Positions 10,490-21,988 of a stretch of DNA of 64,000 nt are shown here, piece after piece. Numbering within the stretch: the stretch's first letter is position 1; each line of letters opens with the position of its first letter. The notes below the pieces were generated by a model. It saw nothing but the letters and a program-made list of their open reading frames with translations. It did not search any database and was not told the origin of the DNA. Made by a program: the position numbers and the translations under genes. Source of the DNA: Dastarcus helophoroides (Eukaryota; Arthropoda; Insecta; Coleoptera; Bothrideridae); NCBI GenBank assembly GCA_028583605.1, contig CM053325.1:60436822-60500821 (forward strand). The letters run 5' to 3'.

Positions 10490-11580
10490 TTTCTAAATGA
10501 CTTTTTTCTTACAAATTGATTTTCTAATGGAAAGTTCGACCTAAATATTTTTCAAAATGATGAGCTTTTATAAGACTTTCTTAGAACTTGCCTCTTTTTT
10601 TTAAATTTCCCTCAAACTCTGGTTTTTTTCTAGAAAGTTTTCCCTCAAAGGCTCATTTTATTGTCTATTTCTGATAATTTCGATTTTTTTCTCAAAATAT
10701 GTATCTCTCTCGAAATTTCGACTTTTTTCTTGAATTTAGATCCAAATTGTATTAAAAAGAACAACCCGGAAATCTTCTGAAAGTTTAACTTTTTTTTTCA
10801 AAGGGCACTCTTTTTTTCTGCAAGATTTTGTCTCAAAATTGTTAACTTTTTTTAAAACTTTATGTCCTAAAAACTTTTTTCTCTCAAATTTATTTTCTAA
10901 TGAAAAATCCGACCTAAATACTTTTCAAAATGATTATCTTTTACTAAACTCGTTTAGAATTTACTTTTTTTTCTTAAATTTTCTCAAATTCTGATTTTTT
11001 TCTAGAAAATTTTTCCTCAAAAGCTCATTTTATTGTCTATTTCTGAAAATTTCGATTTTTTTCTCAAAATTTGTATTTCTGTCGAAATTTCGACTTTTTT
11101 CTTGAATTTAGATCCAAATTGTATTAAAAATAACAACCCGAAAAACTCCTGAAAGTTCAACTTTTTTTTCAAAGTGCACTCTTTTTTTCTCCAAGATTTT
11201 GTCTCAAAATTGTTAACTTTTTTTAAAACTTTATGTCCAAAAGACTTTTTTCTCTCAAATTGATTTTCTAATGAAAATCCGACCTAAATACTTTTCAAAA
11301 TGATGAGCTTTTACTAGACTCCTTTAGAATTTGCCTTTTTTTATTAAATTTTCTCAAACTCTGGTTTTTTTCTAGAAAGTTTTCCCTCAAAAGCTCATTT
11401 TATTGTCTATTTCTGAAAATTTCGATTTTTTCTCAAAATTTGTATTTCTGTCGAATTTCGACTTTTTTCTTGAATTTGGATCCAAATTGTATTAAAAATT
11501 ACAACCCGAAAAACTCCTGAAAGTTCAACTTTTTTTTTCAAAGTGCACTCTTTTTTTCTACAAGACTGTCTCGAAGTTGT
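10490..11580. repeat. About 370-bp tandem repeat, three copies
   Basis: The landmark TCCAAATTGTATTAAAAA recurs at about 10741, 11113 and 11481 (spacing about 370), with the same flanking order each time (CTCATTTTATTGTCTATTTC before, CCTGAAAGTT after). Copies are about 90% alike. No coding function. Confidence 0.85.
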
Positions 11581-12290
11581 TAATTTTTTTGAAAGTTTGA
11601 CTTTCTGAATATGTCGACTTTTAGGCCAAATGTCAACATTTTGTTTCTTAAAATTTAACTTTTTCTTCTGTTCAAATTTCGACTTTTTTTCAAAATGCAA
11701 TCTTTTCTTTTCTACAAGACTTTGTCTCTCGGAGTTGTTAATTTTTTTGAAAGTTTGACTATTTTTGGATATGTCGACTTTCATGACAAATGTCAACACT
11801 ATATTTCTTAAAATTTAGGTCTTTCTTCTGGTCAAATTTCGACTTTTTTTCAAAATGCAATCTTTTTTTCTACAAGACTTTGTCTCGAAGTTGTTAATTT
11901 TTTGAAAGTTTGACTGTTTCTGGATATGTCGACTTTTAGGCCAAATGTCAACATTTTATCTTTCTTAAAATTTAGTTTTTTCTCTGCTCAAATTTCGACT
12001 TTTTTTTTAAAATGCAACATTTTTTTCTATAAGACTTGACTCTTTCGAGATATGTTGACTGGTATGCCAAATGTCAACATTTTATGCTTCTTGAAATTTA
12101 GGATTTTTCCTTTGCTCAAATTTCGACTTTTTTTCAAAATGCAACCTCTTTTTTGCTACAAGACTTGTCTTGAAGTTGTTTTTTTTAAAGTTTGACACTT
12201 TCTGGATATGTCGACTTTTATGCCAAAAGTCAACATTTTATGTTTCTTGAAATTAAGGTTTTTTTTCTCGAAATGCGTATCTTTTTATTT
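11570..12290. repeat. About 155-bp tandem repeat, five copies
   Basis: ATGTCGACTTTTAGGCCAAA-type landmarks recur near 11612, 11770, 11925, 12053 and 12205, with TCAAATTTCGACTTTTTTTC between them. It continues directly from the 370-bp array and shares its T-rich phrases. Confidence 0.8.
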
Positions 12291-12595
12291 TGAAGTTTCT
12301 ATTTTTTATGTTCATTCTTTCTTGAAATGAGGTAAAAATTTTATGACGTGACATTGTCCCTAAATTTTGACCTGTCTCTCAAAATTTAATCATTTATCGA
12401 GTTTTTAATTGCCTTTTTGTTATTTATATTGTAAGAGGTCACGCAAATATTCAAATAAAAGTCTATTTTCCAAAACTGTTTATTTTTGACAGACAGACGA
12501 TTTTTTTTTCTCGCCGACATAATCTGTTCTCATTTGTCATGCACTTACAGACTAAAAAGTGACAGATGACAACGGTAGCGCAAGCAGCAGATTCA

Positions 12596-13860
12596 AATTG
12601 ACTTGACCTTGACTTGACCTTGACTTGACCTTGACTTGACCTGACCTTGACTTGACCTTGACTTGACCTTGACTTGACCTTGACTTGACCTGACCTTGAC
12701 TTGACCTTGTCTTGACCTTGAATTGACCTTGACTTGACCTTGACTTGACCTTGACTTGACCTTGACTTGACCTTGACTTGACTTTGACTTGACCTTGACT
12801 TGACCTTGACTTGACCTTGACTTGACCTTGACTTGACCTGACCTTGACTTGACCTTGACTTGACCTTGACTTGACCTTGACTTGACCTTGACTTGACCTT
12901 GACTTGACCTTGACTTGACCTTGACTTGACCTTGACTTGACCTTGACTTGACCTTGACTTGACCTTGACTTGACCTTGACTTGACCTTGACTTGACCTTG
13001 ACTTGACCTTGACTTGACCTTGACTTGACCTTGACTTGACCTTGACTTGACCTTGACTTGACCTTGACTTGACCTTGACTTGACCTTGACTTGACCTTGA
13101 CTTGACCTTGACTTGACCTTGACTTGACCTTGACTTGACCTTGACTTGACCTGACCTTGACTTGACCTTGACTTGAACCTTGACTTGACCTTGACTTTGA
13201 CCTTGACTTGACTTTGACTTGACCTTGACTTGACCTTGACTTGACCTTGACTTGACCTTGACTTGACCTTGACTTGACCTTGTCTTGACCTTGACCTGAC
13301 CTTGACTTGACCTTAACTTGACCTTGACTTGACCTAGACTTGACCTTGACTTGACTTTGACTTGACCTTGACTTGACCTTGACTTGACCTTGACTTGACC
13401 TTGACTCGACTTTGACTTGACCTTGACTTGACCTTGACTTGACCTTGACTTGACCTTGACTTGACCTTGACTTGACCTTGACTTGACCTTGACTTGACCT
13501 TGACTTGACCTTGACTTGACCTTGACTTGACCTTGACTTGACCTTGACTTGACCTTGACTTGACCTGACCTTGACTTGACTTTGACTTGACCTTGACCCT
13601 TGACCTTGACCTTGACTTGACCTTGACTTGACCTTGACTTGACCTTGACTTGACCTTGACTTGACCTTGACTTGACCTTGACTTGACCTTGACTTGGCCT
13701 TGACTTGGCCTTGACTTGGCTTTGACTTGACATTGACTTGACCTTGACCTGTCCTTGAGTGATTCGATTAGACTCGACTCAACGTCACCTTGACTTGACT
13801 TTGACTTGACCCTAATTTGACCTTGACTTGACATTGACTTTGACCTTGACCTGACCTTGA
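12596..13860. repeat. 11-bp satellite GACTTGACCTT
   Basis: About 1.26 kb of an 11-mer that is a fusion of a 5-mer (GACTT) and a 6-mer (GACCTT), with scattered units missing a piece. Since 11 is not a multiple of 3, a read-through frame cycles through all phases and gives the same 11-residue peptide (SQGQVKVKSRS) in every minus-strand frame. This creates the 393-residue open frame at 12552-13733, which is not a gene. Confidence 0.97.
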
Positions 13861-14104
13861 CTTTGATTTTGATTTTGATTTTGATTTTGATTTTGATTTT
13901 GATTTGATTTTGATTTCGATTTCGATTTCGATTTCGATTTCGATTTCGATTTTAACCTTGACCTTGACTTTGGGCTTGACCTTGACCTGACCTTGACTTG
14001 ACTTTGATATTGATTTTGATTGTGACCTTTACCTTGACCTTAACTTTGACCTTGACCTTGATCTTGACTCGACCTTGACTTGATTGAGTTGACCTTAAGT
14101 TGAT
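13861..14104. repeat. GATTTT/GATTTC hexamers and mixed GACCTT units
   Basis: A short block of GATTTT then GATTTC 6-mers (about 13862-13950), passing into irregular TTGACCTTGAC units. It is transitional between the 11-mer and the AACTT arrays. Confidence 0.85.
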
Positions 14105-15375
14105 CTTGACTTGAACTAACTTAACCTAACTTAACTTTACCTAACTTGATTTAACTTACCCTAACTTTACTTGACCTAACTGAACTGAACTGAATTTTGC
14201 TTTCCTCTCCCTTCCTTTCCTTTCCTTTCCTTTCCTTAACTTAACCTAACTCAACTCAACTCAACTCAACTCAACTCAACTCAACTCAACTCAACTCAGA
14301 TCAGCTAAGCTCAGCTCAACTCAACTCAACTCAGCTCAACTCAGTCAACTCAACTCAACTCAACTCAACCCAACTCAACCCAACTCAACCCAACTCAACC
14401 CAACTCAACCCAACTCAACCCAACTCAACCCAACTCAACCCAACTCAACCCAACTCAACTTAACTCAACTTAACTCAACTCAACTTAACTCAACTTAACT
14501 CAACTTAACTCAACTTAACTCAACTTAACTCAACCTAACTCAACTTAACTCAACTTAACTCAACCTAACTTAACTTATCTTAACTTAACTTAACCTAACT
14601 TTACCCAACCTTACCTAACCTTACCTAACCTTACCTAACCTAACCTAACTTAATTTAACTTAACTTAACTTAACCTTACCTAACCTAACCTAACCTTACT
14701 TAATTTAATTTAACTTAACTTAACCCAACTTAACATAAACTAACTTTACTTAACCTAACTTAACCTAACCTAACTTAACCTAACCTAACTTAACCTAACC
14801 TAACTTAACCTAACCTAACCTAACTTAACCTAGCCTAACTTAACCTAACCTAACTTAACCTAACCTAACTTAACCTAACCTAACTTAACCTAACCTAACT
14901 TAACCTAACCTAACTTAACCTAACCTAACTTAACCTAACCTAACTTAACCTAACCTAACTTAACCTAACTTAACCTGGTGGAACGGACTAGTCCTTGATT
15001 ACCTTCAAAAATTGAAATATAGGAGACAAGATTTGTATTTCAATTTTTCAAGTTAATTTATCCTTACTTAACTTAATTCAACTTAACTTAACCTAACTCA
15101 ACTTCACCTAACTCACCTTCACTCAGCTTCACTTAACGTAACTCAATTTATCTCAGCTTCACTTAGCTTCACTTGACTTCGCTTAACTGAACTTAACCTA
15201 ACTTTACTTAACTAAACTCAACTTCACTTAACTTATCTTAAGCGTCACTTAACTTCGCTTAACTTAACTTAACCTAACCTAATTTAACTTTACTTAACTC
15301 AACTTCACTTAGCTTTGCTTAACTTCACTTAATGAACGTTACCTAACTTAACTTCACTCTACTTCACTTAATTTT
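14105..15375. repeat. AACTC / AACCC / AACTT / AACCT pentamer satellites (TTAGG-like)
   Basis: Successive blocks: AACTC 5-mers (14240-14290), AACCCAACTC 10-mers (14365-14455), AACTTAACTC 10-mers (to about 14540), and AACCTAACCTAACTT 15-mers (14756-14975). The last contains CCTAACCTAA, two units of the insect telomere repeat TTAGG on the other strand. A MITE remnant interrupts the array at 14977-15052. Confidence 0.92.
14977..15052. mobile_element. Internally deleted fold-back MITE in satellite
   Basis: TGGTGGAACGGACTAGTCCTTG and CTTCAAAAATTGAAATA, followed by the inverted GACAAGATTTGTATTTCAA. Outer parts of both arms are joined with the centre lost. Satellite is on both sides, so it inserted into the array. 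Confidence 0.75.
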
Positions 15376-15379
15376 ATTC

Positions 15380-16062
15380 ACTTTGCAAATATAGAGGTAT
15401 TTTTTTGAATTCTACTTCTTGAATCGAGCCAAATGTCAATTTATTTTCAAAATGAATCTTTTTTCTTTCATAATTCTATCTTTAGTTCAAAAATTCAAAT
15501 AACTTCTCAAAAATTGACGTTCTTTTTAAAAATCCGACTTTTCTTTCAAATTTTGGACTTTTTAAAATTGGTTCATTTTTTCTTCCAGTTTTTTATCAGA
15601 ATTTGACCTTTTCTAATAATGTAAACTTCTCTCTCAAAATTCGACATTTTTTGTTTTTCGGATTTCCCCCCCCCCCCTTGAGGGGCCTTAACCTATATAA
15701 AGCTTGCACATAATCTAACACTGCTGGCCCTGTCATCTGGATTGAAAAATCGAATTTTTAGAAAAAAGGAACTAAAAATAGAAAATGTAGACTCAAAAGC
15801 TTACGACAAAAATTCAAGTTTTCAAAAAAAACGATACCTTTACAAGAAAGTCCTTAACATTTCAAGTTTACAATCGAAATTTTAGAAACCTCTTCAAATT
15901 TAAAGTGCAAATTTAAAATTATGAAAAAAAATCGAAATTTCCAAAAATAACTACGACCTTACATAACCTTAATTTTAAACCCCGAGTTTGCAGTAGAAAT
16001 ATTATAGAAAAGATTTGAAATTTAAAGTATAAGATTTGAGAAAAAAGCATTGCGAGACTATA
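15380..16062. repeat. Duplicated 680-bp unit, copy 1
   Basis: Same order of phrases as 26329-26992: TTATTCACTTTG..., TTGAATCGAGC, a GTTATCTG/GTCATCTG-to-AAAATCGAA segment, ATAGAAAATGTAGACTCAAA, ACGATACCTTTAC, and GAGTTTGCAGTAGAAATATT. Both copies follow AACTT/AACCT satellite directly. About 85% alike by eye. Confidence 0.8.
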
Positions 16063-16975
16063 CTCTTTTAAAAAAAATCAAAAATATATATTTTTAGAAA
16101 TTCCTATTAAATGTCGTGATTGACATTTTGAGAATCCTTTTTACGTATCATATAAGCATCGTGCTAGTTATTTAAACAATGAAATGATATCAACAGTTAC
16201 TGAAATCAAATTGTTTCGTATAAAAAAATAGAAGCGTTATAAAAATTATTCGAGTTTTATGTCAAAATGTCGAAAAAACTTTTTCAAGTTTACCAGCGCA
16301 ATTTCGAGAAAAATTATTATATTCAATTCGATATTTCGAAACGAAAGTTTCGAAGAGAAAACTAATTTATATCTAAGAAATAAAACACTCAATATTTATT
16401 TTTTAAAAATATTCAGTTTTCCAATTCCAATCGATATTATAGGAAAAATTTATTGCGAAGCTTAAAAAAACTAGATTTTATATGAAATTCGAGCATACTC
16501 AAAATTAGAAAAAAACTCAATTCAGTTCCAAATCTCTAGAAAAAAAAATCGAAACTTTCTGTTCGAAATCGAAAGAGAGTATTGAAGATGCCTGTTTTGA
16601 GATAAGCAGCCAAAGTTTTGAAAAAGAAAAGAATTTTATGTTAAAATTTTAGAAAAATAACTGTCAAAATTGTATATCCTTTTTTAAAATAGTCTAAATA
16701 ACTAACTTTTGCGTTTTTAGGAAAAATTTTATGAGAAACCTAAAAATTGAATTGTAAATTAAGGAAAAAAGTCTTCGAAATTTGATGAATACATGCCAAG
16801 ACTTTTTGGTCCATATAGTATTAATTTTTTCCAAATAAAAACTTGATTTAGTCGAAAATAGAATACAGATCCAAATTTGTCTACATTATTTCATTTAGAT
16901 GAATATTTTCGGAGTTAGCACAGGTTTATTAATTTACACGCAACACATTCATTGCGGTTGAAATCGAACTCTATC
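16063..16975. other. AT-rich non-coding sequence
   Basis: AAAATCGAAA-type degenerate sequence. A 68-codon open frame (16259-16465) is built of the same phrases and looks accidental. No RNA gene or exon was recognised. Confidence 0.4.
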
Positions 16976-17066
16976 CGAGGCGAGCGCTATTCGAGGCGAG
17001 CGCTATCCGAGGCGAGCGCTATTCGAGGCGAGCGCTATCCGAGGCGAGCGCTATCCGAGGCGATCT
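16976..17066. repeat. 16-bp GC-rich minisatellite (CGAGGCGAGCGCTATC)
   Basis: About six units, TATCCGAGGCGAGCGC and TATTCGAGGCGAGCGC alternating. It is a GC-rich island of about 90 bp in otherwise AT-rich intron. Confidence 0.93.
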
Positions 17067-17875
17067 CCTAAATTGTATTATTCATCGACTCATCGCGAAT
17101 GAATGCTTTTTACCAGAGACTTGGACACAGTCACCAGTTGATTGATTGTAGAAAAAGTGTGTATTTGTAAACAGACATTTTTTTATTTTTCAATTTTAAT
17201 ACAAAAAAATTTGAATAAAATTCCAAATTTATACATAAGTAAAAATGATTTAATTTGGTCCATTGACTGTTCACTGTAGTAATTGGTATCAACTTAACTC
17301 AGCTCCACTAACTTATTTTAACCTAACTTAACATAATTTTGCGCTGAATTGAAACTTTTCAACTTCCTAATTAAAATTTCGATTTTTAACGATTATTGTT
17401 TGTTGTAATTACTGTAGTAATTGGTACGGAACCCTAATTGTGCGAGTCCGACTCACTCTTGGCTGATTTTTTTTTTATTTTCTGTTTACACGCGTCCTTT
17501 TGACGACGCCCGGACCTATCGTCCTGGCGACGTCTCCATCATTCAGAATATTCAAAGAAACTTATATTGTACATACATCTGTGCAAAAAAAAGTGCATCA
17601 GATTTGGAAAGTTTCCCCTAAACAACTAAAAACAAATAGTGCCAAATCTCGCAAGCAATAAAGCAACACTAACTGATGTCCACCCCATTAAACTTAAAGT
17701 CATTTTCCGTAACCGATTTAGCCAACTTGGAAAATTGTGTCACGCCGCGAAAACTTCGAGGAAATAAGACAGCTGGAAAGCTCCGTTAAATTAAAAAACT
17801 TGAAAAGAACTGAGAGATTAAGCGGAAAATAAATCAGAATGTTGAAATATGTCGTTTAATATTTTCCCATTTCAG
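17067..17875. other. Intronic unique sequence with a dispersed-repeat fragment
   Basis: TACGGAACCCTAATTGTGCGAGTCCGACTC at 17424-17453 resembles the end of a dispersed insect repeat (GGAACCCT...GCGAGTCCGACTCGC type), seen also in eroded form near 10402. Otherwise unremarkable. It ends at the exon-B acceptor CCCATTTCAG. Confidence 0.45.
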
Positions 17876-18156
17876 CCCTATGTGGATACACAGATAACAG
17901 TGGCCTTAAATTTAGGAAAAGAAAAATCGGCGATATTACGGATTTTTTGTATTTATGGTTTGATGTGCTAGGATATTTATCTTGTGCAGCGACTTGCGCT
18001 AGAATAGCGAGCGTGACAATTGATTACATGAGCAACGGAAGATTAAGGGAATGGCTGCTTGGCATTCAATCAACTACAACAGAAGAGCCTTGGCCCGATA
18101 TTATTGGGGTGTCTATCATCCTAGTCACTTCGATTTTGTTCATGTTGGGGTTGGAA
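17876..18156 (+). CDS. SLC7-like exon B: TM3-TM4
   Basis: 281 nt after CCCATTTCAG, donor GAA|GTAAGT. Completes the Ala codon from exon A and encodes ALCGYTDNSG, a basic stretch (KFRKRKIG), then the hydrophobic FLYLWFDVLGYLSCAATCAR and PDIIGVSIILVTSILFMLG. It lines up with the CYAEFG...FIGWNLILEYLIGTA...YPDLLALLIAVIVTII region of the CAT family. The hallmark GSAYxYxYxxxGE between TM2 and TM3 is not conserved. Confidence 0.75.
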
Positions 18157-18257
18157 GTAAGTAAAACGAGTTTTTTGTCTTATTCATGCGGGTTGAAACG
18201 CTAAATAAGTAAGATTTTTGTCTCTATCGATTCTAATTTATCAAAATAAAAGTATAT

Positions 18258-18430
18258 TTTTACTTAAACTTAAACTTGAACTTGAACTTGAACTTGAACT
18301 TGAACTTGAACTTGAACTTGAACTTGAACTTGAACTTGAACTTGATTTTAAACTTAAACTTAAATAAACTTAAACTTAAAACTTTAATTAAACTTAAACT
18401 TAAATCTAAACTAAAACTTAAATCTAAACT
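18258..18430. repeat. (CTTGAA)n then TAAACT-type hexamers
   Basis: AACTTG 6-mers (18270-18345) degrade into AAACTT/AAATCT units leading into the CTAAGA array. Confidence 0.9.
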
Positions 18431-18885
18431 AGACTAAGACTAAGATTAAGGCTAAGACTAAGACTAAGACTAAGACTGAGACTAAGACTAAGACTACACT
18501 AAGATTAAGACTAATACTAAGACTAAGACTAAGAAAAAGACTAAGACTAAGACTAAGACTAAGACTAAGACTAAGACTAAGACTAAGACTAAGACTAAGA
18601 CTAAGACTAAGACTAAGACTAAGACTAAGACTAAGACTAAGACTAAGACTAAGACTAAGACTAAGACTAAGACTAAGACTAAGACTAAGACTAAGACTAA
18701 GACTAAGACTAAACCTAAGACTAAGACTAAGACTAAGACTAAGACTAAGACTAAGACTAAGACCAAGACCAAGACCAAAACCAAGACCAATATCAAGACC
18801 AAGACGTAAACCAAGACCAAGACCGAGACCGAGACCAAAACCAAAACCAACACCGAGACCGAGATCGAGACCGAGATCCAAACAA
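18431..18885. repeat. (CTAAGA)n passing to (CCAAGA)n hexamers
   Basis: CTAAGA units to about 18760, then CCAAGA/CCGAGA units to 18885. Period 6 is kept across the change. Confidence 0.95.
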
Positions 18886-19074
18886 AAACAAAAACAAAAA
18901 CAAAAACAAAAACAAAAACAAAAACAAAAACAAAACAAAAACAAAAAACAAAAACAAAAACAAAAACAAAAACAAAAACAAAAACAAAAACAAAAACAAA
19001 AACAAAAACAAAAACAAAAACAAAAACAAAAACAAAAACAAAAACAAAACAAAAACAAAACAAAAACAAAAACA

Positions 19075-19105
<31 letters not shown>

Positions 19106-19250
19106 ACAAAAACAAAAACAAAAACAAAAACAAAAACAAAAACAAAAACAAAAACAAAAACAAAAACAAAAACAAAAACAAAACAAAAACAAAAACAAAA
19201 ACAAAAACAAAAACAAAAACAAAACAAAAACAAAAACAAAAACAAAAACA
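18886..19250. repeat. (ACAAAA)n hexamers
   Basis: CAAAAA 6-mers with occasional units shortened to CAAAA. All-frame F, V and L read-through on the minus strand. Confidence 0.97.
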
Positions 19251-19910
19251 AAAACATAAACATAAACATAAAACATAAACATAAACATAAACATAAACAT
19301 AAACATAAACATAAACATAAACATAAACATAAACATAAACATAAACATAAACATAAACATAAACATAAACATAAACATAAACATAAACATAAACATAAAC
19401 ATAAACATAAACATAAACATAAACATAAACATAAACATAAACATAAACATAAACATAAACATAAACATAAACATAAACATAAACATAAACATAAACATAA
19501 ACATAAACATAAACATAAACATAAACATAAACATAAACATAAACATAAACATAAACATAAACATAAACATAAACATAAACATAAACATAAACATAAACAT
19601 AAACATAAACATAAACATAAACATAAACATAAACATAAACATAAACATAAACATAAACATAACATAAACATAACATAAACATAAACATAAACATAAACAT
19701 AAACATAAACATAAACATAAACATAACTAAACATAAACATAAACATAAACATAAACTAAACATAAACATAAACATAAACATAAACATAAACATAAACATA
19801 AACATAACATAAACATAAACATAAACATAAACATAAACATAAACATAAACATAAACATAAACATAAACATAAACATAAACATAAACATAAACATAAACAA
19901 AACAAAACCA
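19251..19910. repeat. (ATAAAC)n hexamers
   Basis: About 650 bp of CATAAA 6-mers with rare one- or two-base deletions. They account for the overlapping minus-strand frames of 319-458 residues (MFMF, VYVY, LCLC). Confidence 0.97.
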
Positions 19911-20708
19911 AAACTAAACCTAAAACTAAACTTAGACTTGGACTTTTTTTGAAAATTTTCTAATTTTGTTCATTTTCTTTGTCATTGTCTTTTAGAAATT
20001 TTAACTGTTTAAAAATGTTGTCTGTTTTCGAAATTTTTTTCTCTCGAAACTTCGAATTTTTCTCACTCCGAATTTTTCTAACTCCGACTTTTTCAAAAAT
20101 TCACCCTTTCTGAAACTTTTTAATTTTTTTGAAAAATCTGACTTTCTTAATTGCGAATTTTTAATAAATTGTTCAAAACGAATTTGAGGCTTAACTAAAT
20201 GTCAATTTTGAAGCTGGCATTTTAAAAAGACGCAATTTCCAAGTTTAAACTGAAAAGTTTTCAAAAAAGTTAAAATTTAGAAGAACTTTCGAGTTTAAAA
20301 TCTAAACGTCATTTTGAAAAAAAAAGCACAAAGCGAAATTTTGGCTTCAATTTAGAAATTACGATGTCTAGGAGGCAGATTTTTTTAACAGTTTGTAGTT
20401 TCTTCTAGAAATTTTGAGAAACAGTTTTGTCAAAATTGAAAAGTTTTTTTGAACTTAGTTCATGCATTTTGACTTCATTCTAGTCTTAATTATAGATATG
20501 AAATTTAAACTGTAAATTTCGAAAATACTGTTTTTTTTTATTATACAATGTTTCTCCAATATTTTATTTAGCTTTTTCAAGATCATCGCAAATTTTAAAT
20601 TATTGTAAAATTGCAAAATTAAAAATAATTTTACAAAACCAAATCTTGCAGTTATCCTAAGAAATAGTCGAGATTTATAAAAATGATAATTTTTATTTTA
20701 TGTTTTAG

Positions 20709-20846
20709 AAAGCATCTTCCCTCTCCTTACTTCTCATTTCATCAATTATGTGTGGATTTATTTTCCTGGTGGTAGTAGGAGGAAGTAATACAAATATTCA
20801 GTATAAAAGGTGGAGCAGGGATTTTAAAATGCATTCCTGGGAGTCG
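20709..20846 (+). CDS. SLC7-like exon C: TM5
   Basis: 138 nt, phase 0 at both ends (TTTTAG acceptor, TCG|GTAAGG donor). Encodes KASSLSLLLISSIMCGFIFL and VVVGG, then IQYKRWSRDFKMHSW. It aligns with the family segment running from TM5 to the HGWSGVL that precedes TM6; the W before the next exon is kept. Confidence 0.75.
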
Positions 20847-20901
20847 GTAAGGATTGGTAATCAGGATGTGATCTAGTTTTTAATTAATGATCGCATTGCA
20901 G

Positions 20902-21056
20902 ATCCTGAGCACGGCAGCGACGTGCTCCTTTGGATTTATCAATGAATATTCGGCGTTGTCTGGAAGAAAATACCTGAAAATGCTCCTGATTACTTTTGTA
21001 CCCTTAACACTTTACCTATCGACTGCTTTAATATTCACTTTAATGTCTCATTATGG
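20902..21056 (+). CDS. SLC7-like exon D: degenerate TM6 motif and following TM
   Basis: 155 nt after GCATTGCAG, donor GG|GTAAGT. ILSTAATCSFGF corresponds to the family LQGAATCFYAF, so placement is secure. The following substrate-site motif GFDIIATTGEEAKNP reads NEYSALSGRKYLK: the Asp and both Glu are gone and a few residues are deleted. PLTLYLSTALIFTLMSHY then matches the next helix (VSVILTLMVPYY). It ends two bases into a codon, which does not fit exon E. Confidence 0.75.
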
Positions 21057-21988
21057 GTAAGTCATTATTCATTTTATTGGATGTTTGCAAACGTACGCAA
21101 AAGGACCAACCATAAAATATCTAGGCCAAATCGAACCAATAACACGCCCTAATTCGACCTTAATTCCAAAGTAATGAATGTCAGGACAAAGTCATTAATA
21201 ACAGGTCGTGCATTATTGAGTTCCTTGCAATTAATTTGCCCCAACTTTGTAATTTACTTTGAATTTTCTATCAATAGAATCTAAATTAAAAGAGTAAATG
21301 AATGTTAACTGCAGCTTCGAACTAACAAAACTTTCAAAAAGTTTACACTTGTTAAAGCATAAATCATTAGCACCAAAAAAAATGCGATTAAAACGCTACG
21401 ATTTGTTTAAACTTTCAGTTTTTACTTCTTTTTTATATGTCTCTTGATTTTAAGCCTTCTGGGGCTTTCCTAGAGAGCAACCGCTTGCTAAGCTTTTATG
21501 GCTCAACGATTGATAGAACGGTTACTTATGATCCGCTGTGCGCGTTTAGAGGGCTGCATATTGTAGTCTAGATTTGAATAATCTTTATTATATTTGTAGA
21601 TTTCAAGTTATTTCGTAACGACGAGCTAACATTTTCGAATTTAATCTCGCATATTTAGTTTTTTTTCCACAATTTTACGACAAATTGAAATCTTTCAACT
21701 TGCCAATTAAAATTTCGACTTTTTAATAATGATTATTTTTCGAAATTTCGACCTTTACACCGCATTCATATCAAAAATAGTTTCTTTATAAATTTCAATT
21801 AAAAAGTTTACATTTCTAGTTAAAATGTAAATTCAGAATTTTCAAAATATTTCGAAATTTCGAAAGACTTAAAATTTCGGGGTTTATTCTCGAATATTGA
21901 GTTTAATAAATAAAAAAAGAGAAAAATTGGATTAAATAGCTGAAACTTAAGTTAAACCTGACATTTTGTTAAACAGTTTTTCTTTAAT
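21057..21988. other. Unique intronic sequence, possible weak exon
   Basis: Single-copy-looking sequence after exon D. At 21411-21418 there is a strong acceptor (ACTTTCAG). One following frame stays open about 160 bases and can be lined up weakly with the FPMPRVIYAMA region (a G and an R in register). Its phase fits neither neighbour and no fitting donor was found. Confidence 0.25.

Larger units (their letters stand above)
9254..17875 (+). other. SLC7-like intron A-B, filled with tandem repeats
   Basis: An 8.6-kb intron bounded by GTTAGT and TTTCAG. Contents in order: TGTACA palindromic repeat, a 370-bp tandem, a 155-bp tandem, the 11-bp GACTTGACCTT satellite, AACTT/AACCT satellites interrupted by a MITE remnant, a duplicated 680-bp unit, a 16-bp minisatellite, and a dispersed-repeat end. 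Confidence 0.6.
18157..20708 (+). other. SLC7-like intron B-C
   Basis: GTAAGT...TTTTAG intron of 2.55 kb, two thirds of it hexanucleotide arrays (18258-19910). The remaining 0.8 kb (19911-20708) is degenerate AT-rich sequence without a gene. Confidence 0.6.

Noticed and set aside
12552..13834. 393- and 166-residue minus-strand frames (SQGQVKVKSRS repeats)
   Set aside because: Produced by the 11-bp satellite; the same peptide appears in every frame and there is no unique sequence.
16976..17066. CRISPR-like regular repeat
   Set aside because: Contiguous 16-bp units without spacers in a eukaryotic intron; a minisatellite.
18429..19805. Three overlapping minus-strand frames of 319-458 residues
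   Set aside because: Hexamer arrays inside an SLC7-like intron; no coding signal.
21419..21580. Candidate missing SLC7-like exon after ACTTTCAG
   Set aside because: Only a weak ungapped match (a G and an R in register), phase fits neither neighbour, and no suitable donor; noted as a lead only.
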